DNA of 64,000 nucleotides from Filimonas effusa (GCF_004118675.1 NZ_SDHZ01000005.1:124001-188000); one strand, 5' to 3'. Counted from the stretch's first letter, positions 34,708-42,897 are shown. Notes: generated from the letters alone by a model not told the origin. A program made the numbers and translations.

Positions 34708-36120
34708 ATGAAGTGTATGAGCAAGCAGTATTCAGTTTTAATCCTTCTTATTTGTTCCATCATGTATGCTGGTGCTGTAAAAGCGCAACAGCCTGAAGTG
34801 TTAACGCCTGAACAGTTTATAGAATGGATCAGACAATATCACCCTGTGGCACGCCAGGCAGGTCTGCAGGTAGAAAAGGCTGAAGCTGAATTACTGAGCG
34901 CAAAAGGTGGTTTCGATCCTACAGCCGGCCTTAACGCCAGCCGTAAGACGTTTGATGGCAAGAACTATTATTATTATACCAATCCTGAATTGAAGATCCC
35001 TACGCCAATAGGCATTGATGTAAAAACAGGTATCGAAAATAATGGTGGCGACTATATTACATCGGAAGTAACGAAAGGGAAGACCAGCTACCTGGGGCTC
35101 GAAGTTCCGCTGATGAAAGGACTACTGATGGACAAGCGCAGGGCAGTATTACGCCAGGCTAAAATATATCGCGACCAGAGTGAACAGGAACGCCGCAGTA
35201 TGTTGAACGACCTGTTGTTCGATGCCTATACAAGTTACTGGCAGTGGGCCGGAGCCTACCAGTTGTATAGCATTTACAACCGTTATATTTCCATCGGATA
35301 CAAGCGCCTTCAGCTGCTGCGCAACGCATATGCCAATGGCGACAAAGCTATGATGGACACGGTTGAAGCCTATACCCAGATCCAGAGTTATGAAATGCAG
35401 CAGGCCGATGCCCTCCTGAAGCTTAACAACGCAGCATTGGAGCTTTCCAATTTCCTATGGTTTGGCAACGATAGCGCTGTACTGTTACCCAGTCACTATA
35501 GACCCGATACCCTGCAATTTGCTATTAATAAGGAAGTAGGGCAGGTAGAAAATATTCTCAGCCAGGCGGTATTACAGCATCCCGACCTGAGAAGTTATGA
35601 GTTCAAGCTCGACGCACTTGAAGTGGAACGCAGGCTTAAATTTCAAAGTCTGCTGCCTTACCTTACGGTAAAAGCCAACCTGTTAAACAGGGATTATTAT
35701 GCCCTGAAAGGTCTTAATGGCGCTTTGCTGGAGAATAATTATAAATGGGGTATAGACTTCAAACTTCCGCTGTTCTTAAGGGAAGGCCGCGGCGACTACC
35801 GGAAGGCACAGCTGAAGATCAAGGAAACAAATCTCCAGTTTGAGAACAAACGCTGGCAGGTAACAAACAAGGTGCGCTCTTATTTCAATGAATACGCGAT
35901 ACTACAACAGCAGTTGCGAACAACGAACAGTATGTATAACAACTACAGTGCGTTACTGCGTAACGAGGAGCTGAAGTTTTCGCAGGGTGAAAGCAGCCTG
36001 TTCATGATCAACAGCCGCGAAAGCAAGCTGATAGAACTCCTGCAAAAGCAAACGGAGCTGCGGATCAAGTACCTGAAAGCTTCTTATGCAGTATCATGGG
36101 CTGCAGGCCTGCTGCAGTAA
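34708..36120 (+). CDS. TolC-family outer-membrane efflux/secretion protein
   Basis: The ATG at 34708 comes one base after the HlyD stop; an earlier in-frame codon at 34603 lies inside the HlyD gene and is not used. The 470-residue product has a signal peptide (MSKQYSVLILLICSI...VKAQQ), then two repeated helical halves with the TolC pattern (VEKAEAELLSAKGGFDPTAG, and QAVLQHPDLRSYEFKLDALE). It forms the outer-membrane channel of the three-gene exporter. Confidence 0.9.
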   Translation: MKCMSKQYSVLILLICSIMYAGAVKAQQPEVLTPEQFIEWIRQYHPVARQAGLQVEKAEAELLSAKGGFDPTAGLNASRKTFDGKNYYYYTNPELKIPTPIGIDVKTGIENNGGDYITSEVTKGKTSYLGLEVPLMKGLLMDKRRAVLRQAKIYRDQSEQERRSMLNDLLFDAYTSYWQWAGAYQLYSIYNRYISIGYKRLQLLRNAYANGDKAMMDTVEAYTQIQSYEMQQADALLKLNNAALELSNFLWFGNDSAVLLPSHYRPDTLQFAINKEVGQVENILSQAVLQHPDLRSYEFKLDALEVERRLKFQSLLPYLTVKANLLNRDYYALKGLNGALLENNYKWGIDFKLPLFLREGRGDYRKAQLKIKETNLQFENKRWQVTNKVRSYFNEYAILQQQLRTTNSMYNNYSALLRNEELKFSQGESSLFMINSRESKLIELLQKQTELRIKYLKASYAVSWAAGLLQ

Positions 36121-36233
36121 TGCCCCGGGCTCTTTGCCACTACCAGCTATACCCTGGATATGATACAACAGTTATTTTACAAATAATAATGTTGGTTTCG
36201 TGCGCAGATTAGGGAATGTTGCTAAATTAGAGC

Positions 36234-36695
36234 ATGCCAAGAATTTCGTTCCTGGTCATCTGCCAGGTTATCTTATGTTGTATAGAATCGTATCTGGTTT
36301 CCAAGATCTCCTTTATCGGTAAAGCCGGTATCGCACTGTTTTATAAAGAATACCGGTTCCTGCGATCAGGATGGAAGACATTCCTGTTCTTCTTTACATT
36401 ACAAATGATAGTGATACTGGTGCTGTATCTTGTTAAAAAGAAGTTCCCTGCGAGGATAGCGAACTATACGGCAACAGCCCTGCTGGCAATATCGATAGCC
36501 GGTTTATGGGCTACTTTCCATGATTTCCAGCATACCTTCTCGCACCGTTTGTTGAAGGAGCAGTTTCATCTGGCTTTTTATTTGTTCTGGCTGGCATGGG
36601 CCGGCAGTTGTATATTCTTCCTGGTAAGTAAACCGGCAGCCGCAACTTTAGCACCAGTGGCGGAAGGAGAAAGCCGGGATCTGCCCGATAACTAA
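36234..36695 (+). CDS. Four-helix membrane protein of unknown function
   Basis: A 153-residue protein. Four hydrophobic helices are apparent (FLVICQVILCCIESYLV, FLFFFTLQMIVILVLYLV, ATALLAISIAGLWATF, FYLFWLAWAGSCIFFLV), separated by short basic loops, with a His-containing loop HDFQHTFSHR. The tail is acidic and soluble. It lies 113 bp after the TolC gene on the same strand and may belong to that operon or be separate. No family was recognised. Confidence 0.55.
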   Translation: MPRISFLVICQVILCCIESYLVSKISFIGKAGIALFYKEYRFLRSGWKTFLFFFTLQMIVILVLYLVKKKFPARIANYTATALLAISIAGLWATFHDFQHTFSHRLLKEQFHLAFYLFWLAWAGSCIFFLVSKPAAATLAPVAEGESRDLPDN

Positions 36696-36734
36696 ACCGG
36701 TAGTTTTATTGGTGCCTTGTCAATAAAGCCTTGC

Positions 36735-36944
36735 TTAGTTCATAAGCGTATTGTCCATAAGATGGCGGGCAATATCTTTCAGGTGAGCGGGAACATATAA
36801 TTCAACATCCCCGAAGTTGAGATAGCTGCTGTCGCGTTTGTTTAACAGTACTACCCTTATGCGGTTTTCTTCCAGCATTCCCTTGATAATACTGGCTTTG
36901 GTAAAATCAGATGTACGGAACAAAAGAAACCAGGCTTGTGTCAT
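36735..36944 (-). CDS. DUF2007-family small protein
   Basis: A 69-residue protein with the DUF2007 pattern: an N-terminal strand and helix (FLLFRTSDFTKASIIKGMLEE) then VVLLNKRDSSYLNFGDVELYVPAHLKDIARHLMD. The family is called a putative signal-transducing or PII-like protein; function unknown. Its ATG at 36944 overlaps the stop of the CPBP protease gene by four bases (ATGA), so it is translationally coupled to it. Confidence 0.75.
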   Translation of the reverse strand: MTQAWFLLFRTSDFTKASIIKGMLEENRIRVVLLNKRDSSYLNFGDVELYVPAHLKDIARHLMDNTLMN

Positions 36945-37885
36945 GGATTTACATTAACATCGTTATACTGTTGTTCAGCCGTTTTACGTATTGCTAAAAT
37001 ACGATTACTTTCTTTCCGGAAAGAATAGAATAAGCCAATAACGGCAACCAAACCTATTAACCCTACATACAAGGGGAAACTGTCGTTCATACTTTGATTG
37101 TTGAGCTTGCCGGCACGGCTGAGCGCATACAATTGGGTTAGTGAAAAAGCATTATTAAAAAAATGCGCCCATATGCTTAACCAGATATTACGGCTGTCAT
37201 AAAAAAGATACCCCAAAGCCATACCCAGGAAAATGCGTGGCAGGAATGCATAAAAAGACTGATGTACAGCACTGAAAATAATGCTGGTTATAAGTATGCC
37301 CACAAACGGATTTCTTGTCCAGCCAATAAGCACCTGTTGCAGGCAGCCTCTGAAAAAGAGTTCTTCTGTAAGTGCAGGCAACAAGGCTAAAATAACAAGG
37401 GAAAGCAGGAATTGCGGTAGGGTTTTCATACCTGCAACAGTGATGATTAGTTCTGCATAAGCGTCTTCCATCGCCTTGAATTTTGCGGCCCAGCCGTTGG
37501 GAAGAGGAATGATCTCATTAAGATAGGAAAGGGTTCCCCCCACCAGCAGGCAGGCACATACGATCATCACAACAAGAAATACCTGTTTGCCACTGGCATA
37601 GCGGGAAAAGCCGAGGTAAGTAAAAGGACGCTTCCAGGTAACACTGGCAAATAACAACGCAGGTAAGGCCAGGGTAAGTAAACTTCCCGCGGCCTGCATC
37701 ACTTTAGACACATCAGCATTTTGAGGCTGTTTCAGCGCAGCTGCTATTCCCTCCATGGGAACATTCAGGAACCAGGCTATCAGTGGGAACAGGAGTATGT
37801 AGGATAAAACAATACCAAAACCAAAAGCTGCCAGTAAAAAGCCAAACTGAGCGGAATAATTGATAGTGCCGGTTCTTGAATACAT
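36941..37885 (-). CDS. CPBP-family intramembrane metalloprotease
   Basis: The ATG at 37885 is chosen (MYSRTGTINYSAQFG) because the longer frame to 37936 overlaps the divergent dusB start. The roughly 314-residue protein has about eight helices and the Abi/CPBP motifs: LTEELFFRGCLQQ (EExxxR, motif 1), IFSAVHQSFYAFLPRI (motif 2 His) and WAHFFNNAFSL (motif 3). Such proteases cleave membrane-associated substrates, for example prenylated proteins in eukaryotes; the bacterial substrate is unknown. Overlaps the DUF2007 gene by four bases. Confidence 0.85.
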   Translation of the reverse strand: MYSRTGTINYSAQFGFLLAAFGFGIVLSYILLFPLIAWFLNVPMEGIAAALKQPQNADVSKVMQAAGSLLTLALPALLFASVTWKRPFTYLGFSRYASGKQVFLVVMIVCACLLVGGTLSYLNEIIPLPNGWAAKFKAMEDAYAELIITVAGMKTLPQFLLSLVILALLPALTEELFFRGCLQQVLIGWTRNPFVGILITSIIFSAVHQSFYAFLPRIFLGMALGYLFYDSRNIWLSIWAHFFNNAFSLTQLYALSRAGKLNNQSMNDSFPLYVGLIGLVAVIGLFYSFRKESNRILAIRKTAEQQYNDVNVNP

Positions 37886-37903
37886 GCTTTGCCTTATAAG
37901 GTG

Positions 37904-37911
37904 TAAATTTG
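37904..37911 (+). promoter_or_regulatory. Candidate -7 element just upstream of dusB
   Basis: TAAATTTG matches TAnnTTTG and ends 7 bases before the dusB ATG at 37919. If used, the mRNA would be nearly leaderless. No TTTG at the usual 19-21 base distance was found (the nearest is 12 bases upstream), so support is weak. Confidence 0.3.
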
Positions 37912-37918
37912 CAAATTT

Positions 37919-38956
37919 ATGGTACGTATCGGACAAATTGAGTTAGGGGACTTTCCCCTGTTACTGGCGCCAATGGAGGATGTTAGTGATCCGCCATTCC
38001 GGGCAGTGTGCAAAGATAATGGCGCTGATCTGATGTACACAGAGTTCATCAGCAGCGAAGGGCTTATTCGTGACGCCATTAAAAGCAGGCAGAAATTAGA
38101 CATTTTTGAATACGAACGCCCCGTGGGCATCCAGATCTTCGGCGGCGACGAAGAAGCTATGGCTTTGAGTGCCAGGATTGTAGACGCAACCAATCCTGAC
38201 CTGGTAGATATAAACTTTGGTTGTCCCGTTAAAAAAGTGGTAAGTAAAGGAGCCGGGGCAGGTGTATTAAAGGATATAGACCTGATGGTGCGCCTTACCG
38301 CGGCAGTAGTACGGTCAACCAGCAAACCGGTGACGGTAAAAACCCGCCTCGGTTGGGATGAGAGCAGTTTAAACATTGAAGAGGTTGCAGAAAGGTTACA
38401 GGATACAGGCATTAAAGCGCTTTCCATCCATGGCCGAACAAGAGCGCAGATGTATAAAGGCCATGCCGACTGGTCGCTTATTGCCAAAGTGAAAAATAAC
38501 CCGCGCATACAAATACCCATATTTGGCAACGGAGATATTGACAGTGCGGAGAAAGCTGTTGCCTATAAGAACCGGTATGGCGTAGATGGCATTATGATAG
38601 GCCGTGCAGCAATAGGTTACCCCTGGATCTTCAACGAGATCAAACATTTTATTGCAACCGGCGAGCATGCTGCCGCTCCTACTATTCAACAAAGAACAGA
38701 AGTAATACGCAAGCATTTGCTTAAATCAGTTGAATGGAAGGGAGAAGTGGTCGGCATTCTTGAAATGCGCCGGCATTATACCAACTACCTGAAAGGATTT
38801 CCCCATATCAAAGAATTCCGTAACCAGCTGGTGAATCTGAAAACCGTAGAGGAAATTGAAGCGGTGCTGGCAGAGATTGCTATTCGTTACAACGGTTTCA
38901 TACCGGAGAAAAGAACCATAGCATCCTTTCCCGAAGGAGATGGATGCGCTTGCTAA
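37919..38956 (+). CDS. dusB: tRNA-dihydrouridine synthase B
   Basis: A 345-residue flavoenzyme that reduces uridine to dihydrouridine in tRNA. The N-terminal TIM barrel has LLLAPMEDVSDPPFR, YTEFISSEGLI, the catalytic Cys in VDINFGCPVKKVVSKGAGAG, VKTRLGWD and LSIHGRTRAQMYKG; the GDI (FGNGDIDS) and IMIGRAAIGYPWIF segments bind FMN. The length fits DusB. The gene is divergent from the CPBP protease; a shared hairpin terminator lies downstream between it and the convergent cytochrome gene. Confidence 0.93.
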   Translation: MVRIGQIELGDFPLLLAPMEDVSDPPFRAVCKDNGADLMYTEFISSEGLIRDAIKSRQKLDIFEYERPVGIQIFGGDEEAMALSARIVDATNPDLVDINFGCPVKKVVSKGAGAGVLKDIDLMVRLTAAVVRSTSKPVTVKTRLGWDESSLNIEEVAERLQDTGIKALSIHGRTRAQMYKGHADWSLIAKVKNNPRIQIPIFGNGDIDSAEKAVAYKNRYGVDGIMIGRAAIGYPWIFNEIKHFIATGEHAAAPTIQQRTEVIRKHLLKSVEWKGEVVGILEMRRHYTNYLKGFPHIKEFRNQLVNLKTVEEIEAVLAEIAIRYNGFIPEKRTIASFPEGDGCAC

Positions 38957-38974
38957 AACCGCAGTAACTGCACT

Positions 38975-39008
38975 ATTTGTACGTCTGCTTTTTAGCAAAC
39001 GTACAAAT
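38975..39008. terminator. Bidirectional hairpin terminator between dusB and the cytochrome gene
   Basis: ATTTGTACGT (38975-38984) pairs perfectly with ACGTACAAAT (38999-39008), with inner GC/GC pairing and a loop containing TTTTT. It lies between two convergent stop codons (38956 and 39038), where a shared terminator is expected. Confidence 0.6.
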
Positions 39009-39037
39009 GCCTTCATATTATTATAGTTCTGCTTATG

Positions 39038-39433
39038 CTATTGCTGCGTTTTGAGCAGCAGGATATACTTTACCATTTGCTCAGCATCGGCCTGGGTTAC
39101 AACGGGATGCGGTGTCATGGGAACCTGCCCCCAGATGCCCTGGCTGCCTTTCACTATCCTGGTAGCGAGCGTAGTCACATTTTCAGGCGTACTTTCATAC
39201 TTGTCGGCAATCTTGTTATAAGACGGCCCTATCAGCGTTGCCTTAATGCTATGGCAGCTAAGACAGTCGCTTCCGGCTACCAGTTTAACACCTTTCTGAT
39301 AGTCGGGATTAGTGCTAAGATCTACTGCCGGTTTTGTTTCTTTTTTTTCAGACGCCGGAGACTTTGCTTCTTCTGACGAGCCGCAGGCTGCGGTAAGCGC
39401 AGCGAGGGCGGTAACAATGAGATATCTTTTCAA
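39038..39433 (-). CDS. Lipoprotein c-type cytochrome
   Basis: I use a TTG start at 39433: it gives a neat lipoprotein signal (MKRYLIVTALAALTAAC, Cys17), whereas the ATG at 39508 adds 25 residues unlike a signal peptide. The 131-residue product has a short acidic/lysine linker (SSEEAKSPASEKKE), one heme c attachment site (CLSCH), a downstream VPMTPHP segment with the likely axial Met, and a C-terminal helix (ADAEQMVKYILLL). It is a periplasmic class I monohaem cytochrome, probably an electron shuttle. No oxidase genes lie beside it. Confidence 0.82.
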   Translation of the reverse strand: MKRYLIVTALAALTAACGSSEEAKSPASEKKETKPAVDLSTNPDYQKGVKLVAGSDCLSCHSIKATLIGPSYNKIADKYESTPENVTTLATRIVKGSQGIWGQVPMTPHPVVTQADAEQMVKYILLLKTQQ

Positions 39434-39575
39434 GGCTGAATATTTTAGCGATGCTAAATTAATGCTGTTCCTGTTGCAAAACGTGGCTACTTTTATGATA
39501 GATGTCATGATAGATAATAGAAATCTGCTATTTAACGAATAAAAAACACGTACGCGTAAATAAGCTTCAACCACT

Positions 39576-40082
39576 ATGATCACAAAGGGAGAGATAGAGT
39601 TATACTTTACAGCACAAAAGCAGGCCGGCTGGTGGTTTGCAGCTATAGGGCTGATAGCTGTCGCTGCTGCGATCGTTTGCTGGCAATATCAGCGGAATCC
39701 ATTTGGCAAAGGGCTGGCGGCTCCCCTGATCTTGTTTGGTTTAATGCAATGCGCTGCCGGACTCCGTGTATACAATGAGAGCGACGCTTTGCGGATCAGC
39801 AATGTATATGCAGTAGATATGAATCCTCAGCAACTAAAAACAACGGAATTGCCACGTATGAAAAACATACAAAAGCGATTTGCTGTTTACCGCTGGATAC
39901 AGGCGATAATGCTTATGGCCGGAATGCTATTGTTATTCTTCCTCCGTCGTACACCAGGTTCGTTCTGGTATGGCTTCGGCATTACCTGGTGCGTACAGGT
40001 TGTAGTGATTGCTGTCGTTTATTATTTTGCAGCGCAAAGAGCCGCCCATTATATCGGAAAATTGATGATAGATGGTCAATAG
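39576..40082 (+). CDS. Four-helix membrane protein of unknown function
   Basis: A 168-residue protein with hydrophobic helices at about 18-40 (WWFAAIGLIAVAAAIVCW), 47-65 (LAAPLILFGLMQCAAGL), 110-130 (WIQAIMLMAGMLLLFF) and 138-158 (ITWCVQVVVIAVVYYF). The central hydrophilic loop (LKTTELPRMKNIQKRF) is basic. It starts ATG 39576, divergent from the cytochrome gene, and precedes the TadA-like gene by 36 bp. No family recognised. Confidence 0.6.
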   Translation: MITKGEIELYFTAQKQAGWWFAAIGLIAVAAAIVCWQYQRNPFGKGLAAPLILFGLMQCAAGLRVYNESDALRISNVYAVDMNPQQLKTTELPRMKNIQKRFAVYRWIQAIMLMAGMLLLFFLRRTPGSFWYGFGITWCVQVVVIAVVYYFAAQRAAHYIGKLMIDGQ

Positions 40083-40118
40083 TAGAGAAGAGGTTACAAT
40101 TTATTATTCTTGTTTATG

Positions 40119-40562
40119 ATGTACGACGACGAATATTTCATGCAGCATGCCTTACGTGAAGCTTCTTATGCATTTGAAGCAGAAGAGGTGCCCATAGGGG
40201 CAATAGTAGTAATCGATAACAAGATCATTGCACGGGGACACAACCAGGTAGAGCGGCTGAATGATCCTACTGCACATGCCGAGATCATCGCCCTGACTTC
40301 GGCCTTCAACTATATAGGAGCCAAATACTTACCTGACGCGTGCTTATATGTTACAGTTGAGCCCTGCCTCATGTGCTGCGGCGCTATGTACTGGAGCAAG
40401 ATAGGACGTATTGTATATGGCGCCGCTGATGAAAAGAACGGGTATAAACATATTACCGGCGAGAAATGGCCTTTTCATCCAAAAACACAGCTCACAGGCG
40501 GGGTATTGGAAGAAGAAGCAGTATCGCTGATGCGCGCCTTTTTCAAAGCAAGAAGACGATAG
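40119..40562 (+). CDS. tadA: TadA-like tRNA adenosine / nucleoside deaminase
   Basis: The ATG at 40119 or 40116 starts a 147-residue zinc deaminase. The catalytic motif TAHAEIIAL has His53 and Glu55; the PCLMCCGAM motif has Cys83 and Cys86 for zinc. The N-terminal MQHALREASYAFEAEEVPIGAIVV and the C-terminal helices fit TadA, which converts the wobble adenosine of tRNA-Arg to inosine. A free nucleoside or guanine deaminase cannot be excluded from sequence alone. Confidence 0.85.
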   Translation: MYDDEYFMQHALREASYAFEAEEVPIGAIVVIDNKIIARGHNQVERLNDPTAHAEIIALTSAFNYIGAKYLPDACLYVTVEPCLMCCGAMYWSKIGRIVYGAADEKNGYKHITGEKWPFHPKTQLTGGVLEEEAVSLMRAFFKARRR

Positions 40563-40625
40563 CTGGCGGAGAGATAGCGGCAGAAATTCCGCATTTCGTA
40601 CTCCAGGCTGGTGCGTATAAGTTAA

Positions 40626-40657
40626 TTTGCATTCTTATTTATCTGGCAATAAATTTG
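40626..40657 (+). promoter_or_regulatory. Bacteroidota-type promoter of the superoxide dismutase gene
   Basis: A TTTG at 40626-40629 is separated by exactly 20 bases from TAAATTTG at 40650-40657, matching the Bacteroidota TTTG-N19-21-TAnnTTTG consensus. It ends 44 bp before the ATG at 40702. The best promoter match seen in the window. Confidence 0.65.
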
Positions 40658-40701
40658 TTGCAACTAATCTTCGTTCTTCAAAAATTAAAAAACGATCACT
40701 T

Positions 40702-41307
40702 ATGGCTTTCACATTACCCGCGCTTCCTTATGCGCATGAAGCTCTGGAACCTCATATCGATACCACTACCATGCAAATACACCATGGCAAACATCATCAG
40801 GCTTATGTCGACAATCTGAATAAAGCAATTGCAGGCACTGAGCATGAAAGTAAGAGCCTTGAAGAACTGGTAAAAAATGCCGGTTCAATTTCACCTGCTG
40901 TACGTAACAACGGCGGTGGTCACTGGAACCACACTTTCTTCTGGGAAAGCCTGGCTCCTAATGCAGGTGGTAAACCCAGCGGTGCCTTAGCTGATGCTAT
41001 CGATGCAGCCTTTGGCTCTTTCGACGCGTTCAAAGAAAAGTTCAATGCTGCAGGTACTACCCGCTTCGGCAGTGGCTGGGCATGGTTACTGGTAAAAGAC
41101 GGCAAACTGGAAGTCTCTTCCACACCTAACCAGGACAATCCTTTAATGGATGTTGCAGAAGTAAAAGGTACGCCTGTTCTGGGTGTTGACGTTTGGGAAC
41201 ACGCTTATTACCTGAAATATCAGAACCGTCGTCCCGAATACCTGGCCGCATTCTGGAATGTAATCAACTGGAATAAAGTCGCCGAACGTTTTGAAGCAGC
41301 CAAATAA
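40702..41307 (+). CDS. sodA: Iron/manganese superoxide dismutase
   Basis: The ATG at 40702 starts the conserved [20 protein letters not shown]; earlier in-frame codons are ignored. The 201-residue enzyme disproportionates superoxide in the cytoplasm. Metal ligands are visible: His27 (HHGKHH), His77 (HWNHTFFW), Asp163 and His167 ([13 protein letters not shown]). Gln144 (STPNQDNPL) with Gly near His77 suggests the Mn-type or a cambialistic enzyme, so the symbol sodA is a guess. A good promoter precedes it and a strong terminator follows. Confidence 0.9.
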   Translation: MAFTLPALPYAHEALEPHIDTTTMQIHHGKHHQAYVDNLNKAIAGTEHESKSLEELVKNAGSISPAVRNNGGGHWNHTFFWESLAPNAGGKPSGALADAIDAAFGSFDAFKEKFNAAGTTRFGSGWAWLLVKDGKLEVSSTPNQDNPLMDVAEVKGTPVLGVDVWEHAYYLKYQNRRPEYLAAFWNVINWNKVAERFEAAK

Positions 41308-41344
41308 AAAAATTGGCTTAATATTCAAATAGGTTTTAATTTGT

Positions 41345-41376
41345 GAGCCTGGCAGTGGAATGCCAGGCTCTTTAAT
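41345..41376 (+). terminator. Intrinsic terminator of the superoxide dismutase gene
   Basis: GAGCCTGGCA (41345-41354) pairs perfectly with TGCCAGGCTC (41361-41370), loop of six, followed by TTTAATTT. It lies 38 bp past the stop codon at 41307. Confidence 0.8.
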
Positions 41377-41410
41377 TTCAATCTTAATACTTAACAAATA
41401 ACGATTCAAG

Positions 41411-42019
41411 ATGAAAAAAACATTGTTCGGTCTCTTGCCACTGGCACTGCTTGCTGCCTGTGGAGGTGGAGCGGAAAAGAAAGTACTGGTAATGGTCAAG
41501 GGCTCTGTTTCTGTGGCAAAGACGGATAACACCATCACCGTTAAGGAAGGCACAGGCTATTCGGAAGAGGAAATAGAATTAAAAGGAAATAAGCCCACCA
41601 CACTCACAGCAAAAACTTCTGACGGCAAATCAACTACCATCGATGTACCGGCTGAACCAGGTTACTACATCCTGAGTTTGCGTTCCGATACAGTTGTTGG
41701 CAGCTTCCAGCAGTCTGGTACAGAAAGTGCCGGCGGACAGGTGATATCTCAGGAAAGCCTGAAACAAAAGATAGACAGCCTTGATCAACTGACAAAAGGC
41801 GCCAATGTATCTGCTGCTAACCATAATTACCTGGTAGCTCCCAATCAGTTAGTTAAAGTAACCGATAATGCCGGAGCCCGTATTTTCGGACCTTTCCGTC
41901 GTATTCCTGCCGCCGGCGTTGAACCGCCAGCTAACGGCAAGCCACTGGAGATCTATAAGTTCTCTACCAATAACGAGGTGAGGGAAACAATTGAAAAACT
42001 GAAAAAAATGACTCAATAG
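41411..42019 (+). CDS. Lipoprotein of unknown function
   Basis: A 202-residue lipoprotein (signal MKKTLFGLLPLALLAAC, Cys17, then GGGAEKK). The first half is a beta-rich domain with a kinetic pattern of short strands (VLVMVKGSVSVAKTD, TIDVPAEPGYYILSL). The second half has a helix (SLKQKIDSLDQL), a conserved-looking YLVAPNQLVKVTDNAGARIFGPFRRIP segment and a C-terminal lysine-rich helix. No family recognised. It lies about 100 bp after the superoxide dismutase gene behind its terminator, so is a separate transcript with its own terminator at 42027. Confidence 0.6.
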   Translation: MKKTLFGLLPLALLAACGGGAEKKVLVMVKGSVSVAKTDNTITVKEGTGYSEEEIELKGNKPTTLTAKTSDGKSTTIDVPAEPGYYILSLRSDTVVGSFQQSGTESAGGQVISQESLKQKIDSLDQLTKGANVSAANHNYLVAPNQLVKVTDNAGARIFGPFRRIPAAGVEPPANGKPLEIYKFSTNNEVRETIEKLKKMTQ

Positions 42020-42026
42020 AAAAACG

Positions 42027-42049
42027 GGAAGCAATGCTTCCTTTTTTTT
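42027..42049 (+). terminator. Intrinsic terminator of the 41411 lipoprotein gene
   Basis: GGAAGCA (42027-42033) pairs with TGCTTCC (42035-42041) in a tight hairpin immediately followed by eight T residues, 8 bp past the stop at 42019. Confidence 0.85.
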
Positions 42050-42121
42050 ATCGCAAATGACGGATAGCGCTATAGCGGGAGAATGAATTTAATTAAGTGG
42101 TACAGCAAAAAGCAGACAGCT

Positions 42122-42364
42122 TCAGGGAACAGGATCGTAACCGCTTCCCCCGCCCGGACGGCAACGGGAAATACGACGGATAGAAAGCGCCATCCCCTTA
42201 ACAATACCATGCTTTTTCAGCGCCTCGGCTGCATATTGTGAACAGGTAGGAGTAAAACGGCATTTAGGCCCCAAAGCCGGGGAGATCACATATTGATAAA
42301 TACGGATCAGGAAAAGGAACGGGTAAACAAGAATACGACTAATAGATTTCAGCAATACTTTCAT
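42122..42364 (-). CDS. yidD: Membrane protein insertion efficiency factor YidD
   Basis: An 80-residue protein with the YidD signature: a membrane-associated N-terminal helix ([21 protein letters not shown]) and the [15 protein letters not shown] and [15 protein letters not shown] motifs. It assists insertion of proteins through YidC. It follows rnpA with 12 bp between, the usual arrangement rpmH, rnpA, yidD. Transcription is minus, convergent with the lipoprotein gene at 41411. Confidence 0.92.
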   Translation of the reverse strand: MKVLLKSISRILVYPFLFLIRIYQYVISPALGPKCRFTPTCSQYAAEALKKHGIVKGMALSIRRISRCRPGGGSGYDPVP

Positions 42365-42376
42365 TGGACTTTACTT

Positions 42377-42838
42377 TTAGCTTTGCAATTGCTTTCCATC
42401 CTCACCTTTATCTGATTGTGCATTGGGGCTTTCATCCTTAGGTCCGGTATTCAGTTCTTTTATGAGACGCTTCATTATCAGGGGCATTTTTTGGTGCAGC
42501 TGCTCCTGGGTAGGTAAAGTTTTGTCGATATACAGCATAAAAACAGACAACTGCCGGCCTTGGTCTACCAGATACTGCTCCAGCACAGGCTTTTGAAGCC
42601 TGTAAGCCTCGCGCAACAAGCGTTTGATACGGTTGCGGTGAACAGCTCTTTTGAAATGCCGGGAACCGGCGCCAACGCCGGTCTGAAGAGGTGCAGCCAT
42701 CTGGATCTCAGGACCTGGCTGAAAGAAAAACACTTTTACAGGAAACACCAGGAAAGAACGCCCTTCTTTAAAAACAGCATCCATGAGCTTCCTGCTCTTC
42801 AGCTTGTCGTTTCTGCGATATGTATAACGTTGTTGAAT
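42377..42838 (-). CDS. rnpA: Ribonuclease P protein component, probably with a non-ATG start
   Basis: The core is RnpA: FKEGRSFLVFPVKVFF, the RNR motif region KRAVHRNRIKRLLREAYRL, and a C-terminal extension ending DGKQLQS. The first in-frame ATG (42784) would cut off the conserved N-terminal RYTYRRNDKLKSRKL segment, which is encoded in frame upstream with no ATG, GTG or TTG. Going upstream an in-frame stop is met seven codons before CGT-TAT, and the only near-cognate start between is an ATT at 42838, used here (153 residues). An ATG-started shorter form (135 residues) or a sequencing error remain possible. Its RNA partner was not found in the window. Confidence 0.75.
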   Translation of the reverse strand: MQQRYTYRRNDKLKSRKLMDAVFKEGRSFLVFPVKVFFFQPGPEIQMAAPLQTGVGAGSRHFKRAVHRNRIKRLLREAYRLQKPVLEQYLVDQGRQLSVFMLYIDKTLPTQEQLHQKMPLIMKRLIKELNTGPKDESPNAQSDKGEDGKQLQS

Positions 42839-42864
42839 ATTTGACCTTTTTTATTTACTGCAAT

Positions 42865-42897
42865 GTAAAAAAGCCCCACCTGCAAAGATGGAGCTTT
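42865..42897 (-). terminator. Terminator/attenuator between rpmH and rnpA
   Basis: On the minus strand AAAGCTCCATC pairs with GGTGGGGCTTT (42870-42897) with two G-U wobbles, followed by TTTTTT (42866-42871 on plus is A). It would end most rpmH transcripts, leaving a lower level for rnpA-yidD. A second stem (CCACCG/CGGTGG, about 42925-42952) lies just upstream. Confidence 0.6.

Noticed and set aside
37894-38529. A 211-residue antisense frame over dusB
   Set aside because: It is the reverse-complement shadow of the well-conserved dusB gene and has no domain of its own.
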